From Fonsecaea monophora (taxonomy: Eukaryota; Ascomycota; Eurotiomycetes; Chaetothyriales; Herpotrichiellaceae): a DNA stretch of 64,000 nucleotides. Where the stretch lies: contig NW_019173974.1 of assembly GCF_001642475.1 (NCBI RefSeq), forward strand, positions 186,001-250,000, in the 5' to 3' direction. The position numbers and the translations under genes were made by a program. Below are positions 23,901 through 33,525 of the stretch, piece by piece. Position 1 is the first letter of the stretch; every line of letters begins with the position of its first letter. Under the pieces are notes generated by a model. The model was given only the letters and a program-made list of their open reading frames with translations, was not told the origin of the DNA and searched no databases.

Positions 23901-24648
23901 CCTTGTCGATGGTAACGCGAACGTGGTATGGAACGTCATATTCCCGAATGTCCACAATGTAGTCACTAGCATCGGCGATTCCATTGGGGCGAGCGTCGGT
24001 TACTTGGTCGTCGTCGTACACATCGAAGCCCGCTGCCGCACTGGCGACCTCCGCGTACGTATCCATCGCATTCACTTTCTCTTTATTCCTTTCCGCAATG
24101 GGCAAGAGTGTCTTGCGAACAGCGAGCAGGTCCGAGACGTTCGCGAATGTCAGCTGGAGAAATGTTCGCTTGTATCCAAGTAGGTGGTTGGGCATTTGGA
24201 GATCTTCCTTGGTAACGCGATTGACCGATTTAACAAGACCTTCAAACATTCTCTTGCACCACTCCTCGACGTCGGCTTCTCGGCCGCGTTTCACAGCCAG
24301 CAAGAAGTACGGGTCATAATCAACCGTCGCCTTGAAGTTGTCACCGTCTTCTCCAATGAAATAGAAGTCAACTCCAGCGCGGCCACCCGGTACTCTCGGG
24401 TCTTCAATCGAGGTACTGTGCATGTTGTAGAGCCATCCTACTTTTCTCTTTCCCGAGTCATACCTCGGGAAGCCCATGGCTTCGTCGATGCTGTTTGCCA
24501 GCCGCGTGGCTTGAAGTTTCTCATCCTGGGAGGTTCCCTCGGTGGTGCGCAGGGTGGAGGCATCGATCGTCTTCGTTCGCCGCCCGCGAAGAGAGTCCTT
24601 CCCGAGTCTCACGTTCGAGCCATATCGAGACGGTTTTCGGACGGGCAT
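17929..24648 (-). CDS. POL2: DNA polymerase epsilon catalytic subunit
   Basis: Leading-strand replicative polymerase; 2239 residues in a single uninterrupted exon, the normal length. The proofreading exonuclease has FDIETT (about residue 285), TYNGDFFDWPF and YSVSDAVATYY. Polymerase motifs are DVASMYPNIMT (motif A, about 634), LNSFYGYVMRKGSRW (motif B) and ELDTDGIWC (motif C, about 870). After the active half comes the inactive second B-family polymerase repeat. The C-terminus has two Cys clusters: CDTC...CNSC (zinc) and CKKCSG...CSCGG, which bind the smaller subunits. It ends VEEVKTMCTI-stop. An ACGCGT box lies 168 bases upstream of the start, fitting S-phase control. Divergent from COX20. 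Confidence 0.98.
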   Translation of the reverse strand: MPVRKPSRYGSNVRLGKDSLRGRRTKTIDASTLRTTEGTSQDEKLQATRLANSIDEAMGFPRYDSGKRKVGWLYNMHSTSIEDPRVPGGRAGVDFYFIGEDGDNFKATVDYDPYFLLAVKRGREADVEEWCKRMFEGLVKSVNRVTKEDLQMPNHLLGYKRTFLQLTFANVSDLLAVRKTLLPIAERNKEKVNAMDTYAEVASAAAGFDVYDDDQVTDARPNGIADASDYIVDIREYDVPYHVRVTIDKDIRIGKWYIVESTHGSISLTCLEERLQRADPVVLAFDIETTKLPLKFPDQVIDQIMMISYMIDGQGFLITNREIVSEDIADFDYTPKVEYEGPFLIFNEPNERACIERFFSHIKAARPTVIATYNGDFFDWPFVEARAGVNGIDMYAEIGFRRNSEDIYQSNYCVHMDCFAWVNRDSYLPQGSRGLKAVTVAKLGYDPDELDPELMTPYANDHPQILAEYSVSDAVATYYLYMKYIHPFIFSLCTILPLNPDDTLRKGTGTLCEMLLMVQAYQKNIVLPNKHKEPREAFWEGHLLESETYVGGHVESIEAGVFRADIPVNFAIDTTAIDELLNDLDAALKFCITVEEKKSLDDVTNYEEIRAQIVEKLEDLKNIPNRNERPLIYHLDVASMYPNIMTTNRLQPDSMIAESDCAACDFNRPGKTCDRRLPWAWRGEFLPTKRDEYNMIRRAVANETFPGRGPKAPRRTFQELSLDEQAAMVRKRLQEYSKKIYHKIHDSKTIEREAIICQRENPFYVDTVRDFRDRRYDFKGKQKVWKGKIEALKSSAASAQEIEEAKKMIVLYDSLQLAHKVILNSFYGYVMRKGSRWYSMEMAGVTCLTGAHIIQMARELVERIGRPLELDTDGIWCMLPATFPENVVFTLKNGKKMAISYPCVMLNHLVHARFTNHQYQSLVDPATFKYETHSDNSIFFEVDGPYKAMILPTSKEEDKNLKKRYAVFNHDGSLAELKGFEVKRRGELKLIKIFQTQIFKFFLEGSTLAETYGAVARVANRWLDVLHSHGSTLADEELIDLICENKSMTKTLEEYGSQKSTSITTAKRLAEFLGDQMIKDKGLNCKYIISAKPRNTPVTERAIPVAIFSADDSVKRFFLRKWLKEDPAEMDPRAVIDWDYYLERLGSVIQKLITIPAALQKIRNPVPRVVHPDWLQKRITAKDDRFKQKKMTDLLEKRPLTERSVNLLDHRLPAGGDIEDVLSNQFKPSEEVTKSTKRKAPESTSRGLVDSLPALPSEAPLIDEDYRGWLQYQKNKWRSQKQAKARRRQLFGERPNVATDSISSFFRNQAEMMYTNTWHVLQLRQGDLPGEVTAFVVIGKKIHTLNIKVPRTLYLNLKGEELPNVDIPGCDVEKVSHVLPNGHPSVHLFQLTMPEETYLREAESVSLLCNHPSVEGVYERQFPLFMRALLKLGNMCSFDETQKGVLGKGLEQGFDLASLLRSDGQSTYLEEPNSLGYIYLYHVSAGDRNVFALFSTTKSEAHIILMSRTRDTQIPNADKIYTEQYRQKVQDEANVQALFEYQPSISFKVSQVTTKRKAHLELADILKKWRADEVKPAVLLLQTTTHKSLIHDVRFLREYPVIFLPADQSDMDLPSLAWQGHAIKQVVSHYFNVSGWLVHLIELARYGDVPLCNLEKDDPRFLIDLAYARRLKRSNVVLWWSDQARPDHGGHERDDILGPLNEIVEMPSINNAGAYTSVCVDVTVQNLAINTILTSSIINDHEGSTEAVAFNPTGDEENSLNSNMARSNGGFAQAALEVLREMVKSWWAEACRGHRLADVMVQHLVRWVEAPASCLYDRHLHYYVQMMSKKALQQLITDFRRVGSQVVFASPTRLLLQTSKQDVENAYAYSQYILKSIQQKPLFHFLGLEVKDYWDILLWYDAYNYGGKGTSTVTENTNHSSLETVVHWQLSQFLPLPLQPIFDDWVIIFIELMQNLKRPQISSESTPSTVRSTQLPSQFISLTEDPTSTEITSVLQDPFSKPLKKQITGLIRRQREELLHPELASDWTFPSLPGGTLESSDVRNPHDPVLELVKSLMQIISLSKPLQLEARLLRKELLALFDVREFGKEARFENPSASLRFENLVCDTCTMTRDLDLCRDEDILPDVNEDGVLANSKPWICNSCGTEYNKIMLEEKLIARVQSMVLTWQAQDIKCKKCSGLQGDDGVFADHCSCGGEWIATADLRDMKGRLKVMERVAGMYGLRMLTAVVEEVKTMCTI

Positions 24649-24957
24649 TGTCGACGGAGGTTCGAGAAGAAAGACCGACTTATCCTCGTGAACTGTGTCA
24701 CATAAGATACAAAGTCATGTTAGATACCCTTCGGTATGGTTCGCAGCACGCAGAACACAGGTGATCTATCTGTAGTCGTATGCTAAGATGTGTCCCGAGG
24801 AAACTTGATTGCTGGACGCGTCTCAATTAAAGCGCGTGGCGCGGTCGCGTAGGGCGGATCGTTGGTTCGCGAAACGACAGTTCATTTTCTCCACATGGAT
24901 CGTCTTTCTCCGCAGCTTTTCTCGATCATCGTTCAGTCACTACATCGATCTTTCCCA
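24649..24957. promoter_or_regulatory. Divergent promoter POL2 / COX20
   Basis: 309 bases between two start codons. The centre (24816-24860) is unusually rich in CGCG, including a palindromic ACGCGT. Confidence 0.7.
24816..24821. promoter_or_regulatory. MCB-like box (ACGCGT)
   Basis: A palindromic ACGCGT, 168 bases upstream of POL2 and about 140 upstream of COX20. In budding and fission yeasts this is the binding site of the MBF cell-cycle factor, which drives DNA-replication genes including polymerase epsilon. Function here is inferred. Confidence 0.5.
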
Positions 24958-25621
24958 ATGGCGGATGATACGCGGCAGCCTGACACTTCACCTGCTGATG
25001 AAAAGCCTCAGTCAGATGCCCGTCCTTTCACACGACCGAAGCCCAAGCATGACTTCCCAAAAACCCAAGCTGGGAAGATGTGGGAAATGCTTGGGAATCC
25101 TGCGGAGCCCGCAAATGCCTTGCCTGGAGGAACGTACAACTCAGCAGGCGGTAAACCTCCCGAGGTGACTTGGAGGGATGCCTTCAACTTCTCGTACGAA
25201 GGAAAAGGCCCTTCATGGTACCAAGTACCTTGCGCAAGAGATGCACTGCTTGTCGGAATAGCTTCTGGGGGGGCAGTCGGAGGTGTTAGATTTATATTGA
25301 GAGGTCCTCGAGTCACCCTTCCTTGAATCTTGAGCCTTTGAGTCTGACTTGTTTCTAGGGCTCTCTTCTATGTTGATTACCACCAACCTGGCAGTCACTG
25401 GATTTGCACTCTCGGCCTCCGGAATGTACTACTGGTGCGACCAAAGACGACGCGAGGAAGCTAGAGGCATGGCAATGGCTGTTCAGGGCATGAAGATGCT
25501 TCATGAGAAAAAAGCCCGGGAGAAGGCGGCTGAGGAAGCTGCGCGGGTAGCCACAGCCGCAGCCGCAGACATTGAGGAGCAGGAACGGAAACGGAGAGCT
25601 CACTGGTACAAATTCTGGTAA
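24958..25621 (+). CDS. COX20: Cytochrome c oxidase assembly protein Cox20
   Basis: Inner-mitochondrial-membrane chaperone that helps mature the Cox2 subunit. Exons 24958-25303 and 25359-25621 give 202 residues. A hydrophilic N-terminal third is followed by WRDAFNFSYEGKGPSWYQVPCARDALLVGIASGGAVGGVRF-type sequence, the Cox20/FAM36A signature, then the first membrane segment, and across the intron a second one (NLAVTGFALSASGMYYWC) with the conserved YWCDQRRREEARGM. The tail is a charged Ala/Glu/Arg helix ending HWYKFW. An upstream in-frame ATG at 24862 was rejected because it would fall in the GC-rich promoter segment. Confidence 0.92.
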
Positions 25622-25793
25622 AGGTATTGCTGTCTTAAGGATGAACAGTTCGTGGCGCGCGGCGTTCACTGCCTGACGGTGGAAAGGAGTCCTTGCCAGG
25701 CTCCATGCGTGTACGATATGGTACTTCAATGATGGTTGTCTTAGGTCCGAGGGTGTGGAGGAAAAATTGGCCCTCTCTCAGGTTTGGCTGATC

Positions 25794-26474
25794 TCAGCCG
25801 TCGTGGAAATGAACACGGGCGGTCTTACGAGGCGAGGACTCGATGGTTAATGAGTTTTCGTCTTCGTCGAGACCACGTTTTCTCCTCTCACTTCTCTGTT
25901 GTCTCGCTTCTCGCGCTTCGCGATTCTTGTAGTCGGACAGTTGCTGTTTCCGCCGCTGCGATCTTGACCATGCCACTGCTGCTGTTGGTTTGAAACCAAT
26001 GCCGTTTATCCCATATCCGTCGTCACTCGGGTCGTCGGGATCATGACCAGTGATCTCAGAATCTTGCCAAAATCCATGAGACAAGCCAGTTGCCATGGGC
26101 GGAGACTTGGAGCGGGATAGATTTCCTGGTCTCTTTGTTGGGTCGGTAGTAGGTGTGGGATCAGCTTCTGTCAGATTTTTTGATATTTGCTTGTTCTCTG
26201 GCGTCGCAATGTCCCCATCGTGGTCAGGTGCTCCAGTCGATGATATTACAGGAATCGTGAGGAGTCTGTGCTGCCTCTCGCTGGTGTCGTGATTTTCCTG
26301 ATTCTGACGACTGTGGATTTCGAGGTCATCCAACTTCCGCGCGACTTTGCTTCGTGGACTACCTTCGTCATAGTCTTCCAAGTCGCTTTCACTCAAAAGC
26401 CGAGGTCCAGGCGCCTCCGTATCCAGAGGGTGGAGGTAGTCTCGCTTCCTCTTGGGGGAAGTTGAGGTCATCAT
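25794..26474 (-). CDS. Conserved fungal hypothetical protein, probably nuclear
   Basis: A single 226-residue frame, convergent with COX20 (172 bases between stops). It starts MMTSTSPKRKRDYL, has an NLS-like KRKR, a Pro/Asp/Ser-rich disordered middle, and near the C-terminus a probable conserved block GYGINGIGFKPTAAVAWSRS followed by a basic helix (RREARQQRSERRKRG-like) and a tail with PRKTARVHFHDG. No enzyme motif. The basic segments suggest nuclear or nucleic-acid association, an inference only. The second Met is an equally good start. Confidence 0.65.
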   Translation of the reverse strand: MMTSTSPKRKRDYLHPLDTEAPGPRLLSESDLEDYDEGSPRSKVARKLDDLEIHSRQNQENHDTSERQHRLLTIPVISSTGAPDHDGDIATPENKQISKNLTEADPTPTTDPTKRPGNLSRSKSPPMATGLSHGFWQDSEITGHDPDDPSDDGYGINGIGFKPTAAVAWSRSQRRKQQLSDYKNREAREARQQRSERRKRGLDEDENSLTIESSPRKTARVHFHDG

Positions 26475-27077
26475 GCACGGACTTCGGGGGACAGTGCAAA
26501 TAAGACGATCATGCGCACTAAAAGCAACTCCCGCCGATCTATCCAGCAGTCCACCATGGGTAATGTGTAAGTTTCAGCGACTCATTCACCTGCGCTTTAT
26601 AGAACGTCATGGATCTAATGACACATGTGAAGCGTAAGTACTGGAGTGAGAGGTTGACAGTGACACAACGTCCTCGGCCAATAGATGTTGCGGCGAAGTT
26701 AAACTCTCCTCAAAGTCTCAATAGACTCCTTTCTATTGGGTCAAAGAAACTGATCCAAAGTACAAATGGGTCAAAATTGCTGCCAGCGATTAGGGAGAGG
26801 GGCTGTGCCACGCAACAGGGCTTCAAAAGTGACTTGTCCCAGCCAGGAAGCCAACAATGAACTCAGGTACAGTCATGATATTGGTGTAGAGCTTGAAGCG
26901 CCCCCCGCATTGTCAACTTATTTGTATCTCATACATGCCAAGGCACTCGTCACTGTAGAGTGATCAATACCGAGTAACCAGGGACTGCACTGGCTAAAGC
27001 TCAATGCCTCATAGCAAGCATAATAATAAAAGGACCACCAACACCTTGCCAAAAAGAAACCATTCCTGGACTCCCTC
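26475..27077. other. Intergenic
   Basis: About 600 A/T-richer bases between two minus-strand genes, holding the promoter of the small nuclear protein and the NOP58 3' flank. Only short frames. Confidence 0.5.
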
Positions 27078-28724
27078 CTAATCCCTGGATTTTGATTTCT
27101 TCTTTTTCTTCTCGCCGCCCTCACTATCCAACTCGGTCACTTTCCGCTTCTTATCCTTTTTCTCCTTTTTGCCAGTGTCTTCTGGGTCTACGGCCTTGTC
27201 TTTCCTCTCCTTCTTATCCTTCTTCTTGTCCTTCTTTGCGCTATCCGGCTTCTGGGCTGCTGTTTCACTTAGATCGGAGGCTGTTTTAGTGGGGGGTTCG
27301 ATTTCCATTTCTGCAAGGACCTTTTCCATAGCATCCTTCTGTGTGGGAAGTTAGCGTGCGGCCATCGTTGTAAGATTGTCACAACCTACCATCGCTGCCT
27401 CGTTCTTGGTGGGTTGTGCCCCCGAGGAATAAAATTCTAGACGTTCCTCAACTTGTTTCTTTAGTGCTTGTCCAAAGACTGTAGATGGAGTTTCGGAGAA
27501 GTTGTCAATCCTTGAGGCGATCGAGCACTTGTTTGCGAGAAATCGTGATATTCTTCCTTTGTTTTTCTGCCCGGCTCTTCCAATAAATGAGGAGTGGTAT
27601 AACAGTCCATACTTGGGCGTGTTTCCTTTTGTTTTCAATGCCCTGAAAAGAGCCTTTTCCGCTCCCAATATCTGAACTGTAGAAGCGGGATATTTTGACA
27701 GGTTGGTCAGACTGCCAGCGTGAGAAATTAACCGGGCTCCCACAATTTCCCCAATAAGGGCAGCCAAGTTGGGCGCAACCACGCCCATCTTAGAGACGAG
27801 ATAGCTGTGCAGTGTCTTTCGGTAGTTCGCGAGGCTGACCACTCGTTCCGCAAACAAGGTCACGTTTTCCATATCTGAAGATGAAATTTCTTGACCCATG
27901 CTTATTTTGGCCGCATCGATGATACTCTTTGCGATTTCCTCGTCATCATCTACTACTGCAGCTAGGTCGTGAAGGCTGCTGTCGGACAAAGTATTCTTGT
28001 CCTTGACGAATAGTGCTACCTTGGCATACTTGTGGTTGTCTGAGACGATCTTGATGAGCTCTGGGAAGTGCCATGAATACCATTCGCGCACACGCATAGA
28101 AAAGGTGTTGATCGCTTTATCTAGCTGGTCAAGTATTGCGATAGCCTGAATAATATGGTTGTCGTTTTTCTGCACGGAAAACTTGACCTTGGCACGCGAG
28201 TACGCATGACCTAGACCAAGCTGTGCGGTATTCGTGTCACCTTCGCGGAGTTGTTTGAGGAGCTTCTCGGAGTGTAGCCGGATTCCTCGAAGCATGTCCT
28301 GAACGACTTCGCTTGTGTCTCCAGTCTCACACTCGATGTTGGGGAATGCTGTCTTGATGCTGGCCGCAAGGATTTTGTCCGAGACACCCAAAGTAATTTT
28401 GTTCTTCTTTCCAGCCTTTGGGAGGTTTAGTTCGAGGAAGGATTTGAGATAGTCTGATGCGATGCCTTCAGAGATGTCGTTCAGCTCTGAAAGCGCCTGC
28501 TTTCCGCTCCTGAGGCATGGTTAGCTATGCACTATAATTGGGTGATGATGAGAGTCGTACTCGAATGGCAGGAAACTGACGAGCTCAACCATCTTCCCAA
28601 ATCGTGCAAGATCTTGAACACTATCTTGAACCTCCTTCAGACGATTGCCGACAGTGTCAGCCTGGTGGACGACCTTGAACACGGAATAGCCCATGGGCCC
28701 TTCATGGAGGAGAAAATCGGCCAT
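27078..28724 (-). CDS. NOP58: Nucleolar protein NOP58 (box C/D snoRNP core)
   Basis: Core protein of box C/D snoRNPs that guide rRNA 2'-O-methylation. Exons (minus) 28724-28561, 28509-27390 and 27338-27078 give 514 residues. It begins MADFLLHEGPMGYSVFKV (NOP5 N-terminal domain). The middle exon holds the coiled-coil and the Nop domain: VAPNLAALIGEIVGARLISHAGSL, AEKALFRALKTKGNTPKYGLLYHS and SRFLANKCSIASRID. The C-terminal exon is the usual Lys/Asp/Glu tail (KKDKKKDKKERKD and GGEKKKKKSKS). Donors are GTACGA and GTAGGT. Divergent from CCT6. Confidence 0.96.
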
Positions 28725-29100
28725 GGCGCAACTGAGTAATTGGGGATTGGAGGTGCAGGCTTCACAGTCCACCTAGGCTACCCAAGTCACACCTCTGAGA
28801 AGTCTGAAAGTTGTAGCTGTTATCAATGTCTACTAAGGAACAGATGCTGTGAGAGCGTGAGTTTCACCTCGAAATTTTAAGACTTTCCCAGAAAATAATT
28901 CCGCAGCTTCAGAAGTTGCACTGAGGATGCTCTGATTTGCGGGTTTTTGGTCTTGGCACGCTACATGATTGGCGTAAGTGTTCCCCGGCAGACCTTCCAA
29001 CATCAACGAGAATCCTTGGCATGAAATTGTATGCAATCCCGCCATGAAAGTTCAAAGAGGGCGATTGTAGTGTTACCACCATGATCTGAACAACTACAAG
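28725..29100. promoter_or_regulatory. Divergent promoter NOP58 / CCT6
   Basis: 376 bases between the two start codons. Minus-strand frames here are short and featureless. Both genes serve growth (ribosome biogenesis, protein folding), so shared control is plausible. Confidence 0.5.
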
Positions 29101-30778
29101 ATGTCTGGTAAGTCTACTGATCTTTTTCTGGCGACAATCTATCTGACCATTTACAGCAACGCAGCTTTTGAACCCTAAAGCGGAATCTCGCCGGAGAGCA
29201 GAGGCACTTCGAATCAACATCAACGCGGGGGAAGGCCTCCAGGATGTTCTCAAGTCGAACCTGGGCCCTTCGGGCACAATCAAAATGTTGGTTGACGGGT
29301 CAGGTCAAATCAAGCTGACAAAAGATGGTGCGGTGTTGCTGAAAGAGATGTCAATACAAAACCCCACCGCCACCTTGATTGCTCGCGCTGCAACGGCGCA
29401 GGACGACATTACTGGCGACGGCACAACCTCTGTGGTGCTACTGATAGGCGAGCTCCTAAAACAAGCAGACCGATACATCCAAGAAGGTCTGCATCCAAGA
29501 GTCATCACCGACGGCTTTGAAATCGCCAAAACAGAGACCCTCAAGTTTCTTGACACCTTCAAAATCACCCGTGATATCGACCGCAATCTACTTCTCTCGA
29601 TTGCAAAAACTTCCCTCTCCACAAAGATCAACGCCGCTCTTGCCGCACAGCTGACGCCATCTATCGTTGACGCCGTATTAGCCATCCACCGGCCTCCTCA
29701 AAAACCCGACTTGCACATGATCGAAATCATGAAATTGCAACACAAACTAAGTTCTGACACCACCTTGATTCGAGGTCTAGTGTTAGACCATGGCGCGCGA
29801 CATCCTGATATGCCGAAACGAGTCGAGAACGCTTTCATTCTCACCTTGAATGTCTCTCTTGAATATGAAAAGTCTGAAATCAACTCCGGGTTTTATTACA
29901 GCAGCGCCGAACAAAGAGACAAACTTGTCGCTTCAGAGCGTCGCTTCGTTGACGAAAAGCTCAAGAAGATTGTCGCTCTAAAGAATGAAGTTTGTGGATC
30001 CGATCCTAAGAAGTCCTTTGTGGTGATAAACCAGAAGGGTATCGATCCACTGAGTCTCGACGTCCTTGTCAAGAACGGCATCTTGGCGCTTAGGCGAGCA
30101 AAGAGACGGAACATGGAACGCCTCCAACTCGTATGCGGTGGAAAGGCGCAGAACAGTGTTGATGATCTCGATCCTTCAGTGCTTGGATGGGCAGGACTGG
30201 TCTATGAACAGACCCTGGGCGAGGAGAAATATACCTTTGTCGAGGAAGTGAAAGACCCGAAATCAGTTACACTTCTAATTAAGGGGCCCAACCAGCACAG
30301 CATCACCCAAATTACAGACGCAGTCAGAGACGGATTACGAAGCGTATACAACACCATTGTGGACGGGTGTGTCGTTCCTGGGGCTGGGTCGTTCCAGATC
30401 GCCGCTGCAGCACACCTTTCATCAGAAGCGGTGCGAAAAACAGTCAAGGGCAAAGCCAAATGGGGTGTTGCTGCCTTCGCAGATGCCCTTTTGATCATCC
30501 CGAAAACACTCGCCGCAAATTCTGGACACGACATCCAGGACGCACTAGCCGCCCTGCAAGATGAATTTGCCGAGGGAAATGTGGTTGGATTAGATCTAGT
30601 GACTGGAGAGCCAATGGATCCTGTGCAAGAAGGCGTGTTTGACGGGTTCCGCGTGTTGAGGAACAGTATCGCGAGCAGTCAGGGAATTGCGAGTAACCTG
30701 CTGTTATGTGATGAGTTGTTGAAGGCGAGGCAGATGGGGAGACAACAGGCGCCTGGCGGGATGGATCAAGGAGAGTGA
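29101..30778 (+). CDS. CCT6: T-complex protein 1 subunit zeta (CCT6)
   Basis: Subunit of the cytosolic chaperonin TRiC/CCT, which folds actin and tubulin. The first coding exon is only 7 bases (29101-29107, ATGTCTG) with donor GTAAGT; exon 2 is 29157-30778; total 542 residues. Splicing gives MSATQLLNPKAESRRRAEAL. ATPase motifs are NLGPSGTIKMLVDG, GDGTTSVVLLIGELL and, in the C-terminal equatorial domain, VVPGAGSFQIAAAAHL, with TLAANSGHDIQDALAALQ following. Length and motifs are complete. Confidence 0.97.
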
Positions 30779-31342
30779 CCTGCCCGGCCAAAGAAAGAAT
30801 CCAAAAAGGCGTACTTTGCTTCTGCATGAGCCATGGCGTACGGCCCCTTGGAATGGTATGACCTTCATGACGGACCGACGCTAAGATCTCATGCGTTGCC
30901 ATCTCGTGAGGTCGAGATCAGGGGTAGAGCAACGGGCGAAACTGTACTGCTACGTAGTGTTAGCTATCCGCGTTGGAATCGAGATTGATACCCGTAAAGC
31001 CCCCAATTGCCACTTTGCTGTTTATTCCGGAGTGTCTGTCCAGTCTTGATATGAAATTGTGTCATGAGGTCAAATTCATCCAGTATTGAACCGGGTATTC
31101 CGTTGCCATGAAGGAATGCCGGATCCTTAGTGCCTGGACTCGCAGGAGTCGTCCATATTGTGCGTCCCTCTTGGTCGACTTCGTACCTATTCGTGGAAGG
31201 AAAATCAATCATCCAGCCCTGGTCAACGTCATAAATCACCCGACCGCCTCATTCCAATCCGCTTGGGAGGCCATGTAACTTTCAGAGGAACACGCCATCT
31301 TCGGGCTATAGGACGACACCAAAATAGATCCCCCCAAATGGT
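30779..31342. other. Intergenic, convergent 3' flanks
   Basis: About 560 bases. A 91-codon minus-strand frame (30964-31239, starting MIYDVDQGWMIDFP) has ordinary amino-acid composition but no recognised family or splice partner. It is not called as a gene. Confidence 0.45.
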
Positions 31343-32875
31343 CTAGTCGCCGTGAGCTGCATGCTGATTTCCCCACAGACCCGACATCGTGTCATTAATC
31401 TTTTGCTGCTGGCGGCGGATTTGGTCCTCTGTCTGGCCTCTGGCATTCCCTCTGGAATCGATTTCCATTGCATCAGCGTCGCCTTGTGAGGCATTCGCAC
31501 CCGTCGCTTCCTCCCCTTGGATCTGCTGGCCCTGATCGTTGAGGACCTTGCTTCCATTGACCATCTCGGGCTTGGGTTTTGGGTCCACGCTCATGGCACC
31601 GTCCATGTGGCCCGCCATCAGTCCGCCGCCCTCTCGCAGCTTGTTGATCGCACGGACAGTGTCGATGGCCTTATGGAGTGTTCTCCTCGCGTTGAAATTC
31701 TTCTTCACCGTTGGTAAAAGGTCTTGACCGTCTCCGGGCCCTTTGACGGGAGATGTGGGGTCGGTGTCGGGCTTGATCCAAGGGTGTTGCAGAGCTTGAT
31801 GTGCGGTCATGCGAGCGTGCGGATCGATCGTGAGGCAGCGTTTGATAAAGTCTCTCGCAGTGTCGGAGACATTGCGCCAGTACTCGACAGGCGTGAATGA
31901 GTAATCGGCGGCAAGTATGGCTTGCATTTCTTCCAGGTTTGAGTCACGGTCGAACGGAGTATAGCCGCAAAGGAGAAAGTATGTGATAACACCGATCGCC
32001 CAGATGTCGCTAAAAATTCTGCATCAGTCTTTGACGGTCGTGGCACGGATCAAAATGGGCTTTACTCACACAGGTTTTCCATGACCTGTCTTTTTGAATA
32101 TCTCAGGCGCCATATATCCTGGTGTGCCACATGTCGTGGTCAAGACATGAAATTGTTCTTCGTCCATAATCCTCGACAAGCCAAAATCCGCAATCAAGAG
32201 GTCGGCGTTGTCTTCTGGTGTTCTGAATAATAGATTCTCTGGTTTCAAGTCTCTATGCACGATGCCGTGGTCGTGGAGATATGCAACTGCAGACAGAGTT
32301 GCTCGAATCAAGTCGGCGGCGTCAGACTCGTAGTAGGAGCCCTTGCGGCAGATGCGATCGAACAGCTCTCCGCCCAGTGCAAGGTCTGTCACAAGGTATA
32401 CTATGTCGATGTCAGACTGGCTCGCAACTCTCGGAGTGTCGAGCTGTACAATTGTTCATGGTTTCAAAGTAGTCAACTAGAGTGAGGATATTGCGATGCC
32501 CTACTGAGACACGTTTCAAGACTGCGATTTCATTTCGCACCTGTCAAAGCTTCTGTTAGCTGTAGGCTCGATGAGGGTGGTAGGGGGCCATTATTGACCA
32601 TATGTTCCCGTCCGGCCATAAGCCGCTTGTTGATGACTGCGAATAGATAAGCCATGATGAACGCTCTGTAAAGTCCTCGAACATACCTTTTGCTGCATAG
32701 TACCTCCCAGTGTCTATGTGCACGCATTCTTTGACCACAGAGTATGAGCCTGCGCCGAGTGTTTTCCCTACGTAGAACGTAAGCAAGATGCTCCATTCGA
32801 TGTCCGACTGATAAGCACACCAGTTTTGTAACGGCAAGGCTGAATCTGCGGCTTTTGTTGCCCTTGCGACGCCAT
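31343..32875 (-). CDS. cmkA: Ca2+/calmodulin-dependent protein kinase, six exons
   Basis: Serine/threonine kinase of the CaMK-I type, like Aspergillus CmkA. Exons (minus) 32875-32821, 32767-32687, 32636-32599, 32540-32450, 32400-32070 and 32009-31343 give 420 residues, the family size. It starts MASQGQQKPQIQPCRYKTG, and the first splice completes the Gly loop GKTLGAGSYSVVKE. Also visible are the ATP Lys in YYAAK (about 45), HRDLKPENLL (Asp 139), ADFG (Asp 160), the activation loop TTTCGTPGYMAPE, and DIWAIGVITYFLLCGYTPF across the last intron. After the kinase domain, VKKNFNARRTLHKAI...INKLREG is the basic autoinhibitory/calmodulin-binding helix. The tail is hydrophilic. The symbol is by family resemblance. 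Confidence 0.92.
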
Positions 32876-33525
32876 ATCCAGTTTTTCTTTTCAAATGTTC
32901 CTTCAGCTGAACTGCGGTCTAGGTAAAGGATCGTAGAACTGAAGGCAAGCAAGAGGATGCTGACGGCTGAGGGCGCGGGGAAACAGAGAGGTCACAGACG
33001 AGCGGTACGCCTAGAGAGAACAAAGCTGGCTTCAAGAGCCCAGAAGAAAGCCTGAGCACGAGAGATTCATGAAAGAAGAGTTCTTGTGAGCAACCGCAAG
33101 AGAAGGTGACTAGGTGTGTGTTCAGCTGATTTCTGAAATGCGCCCCAGACAAGCCAAAATGCCGTCTAGAGGAACCATGTTGATATTTGTTCGTCAGACA
33201 AACCAATTTGCATCCGGGGCTGCGATGGCTGCGCACAGCTGCTTTGGTGGTTGGTGGGGTCGAAAGTCATTCAGGTCAGACGCAGGCACCATCTAGGTGC
33301 GATCACCGCAGCAGGGAGGGGCACTTAAAATAGGTCACCCCGCAGCCATCGGGCCCGAGGGCTTCTTGTCCAGGTAGTATGTGCCCAGTCTCCTGCAATT
33401 CGTTGACGCTAGATCTTGCAACCACAGGAAAACTTTCGGAACAAAGCTTGTCCTAGAATGCAGGAGCTAGAATCACAACGATTATTTGCTGCCAGATATA
33501 CATGCATCATCTGGACCTGTGATTC
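32876..33525. other. Intergenic (kinase promoter, 3' flank of RAD51 paralog)
   Basis: About 650 bases. The frames present (such as 32919-33236 minus) lack motifs. Probably holds a long 5' leader of the kinase. Confidence 0.5.

Noticed and set aside
24184..24705. 173-codon plus-strand frame
   Set aside because: Lies antisense within the POL2 N-terminus.
30964..31239. 91-codon minus-strand frame between CCT6 and the CaM kinase
   Set aside because: Composition is reasonable but there is no recognised family and no sign of further exons. Kept only as a note.
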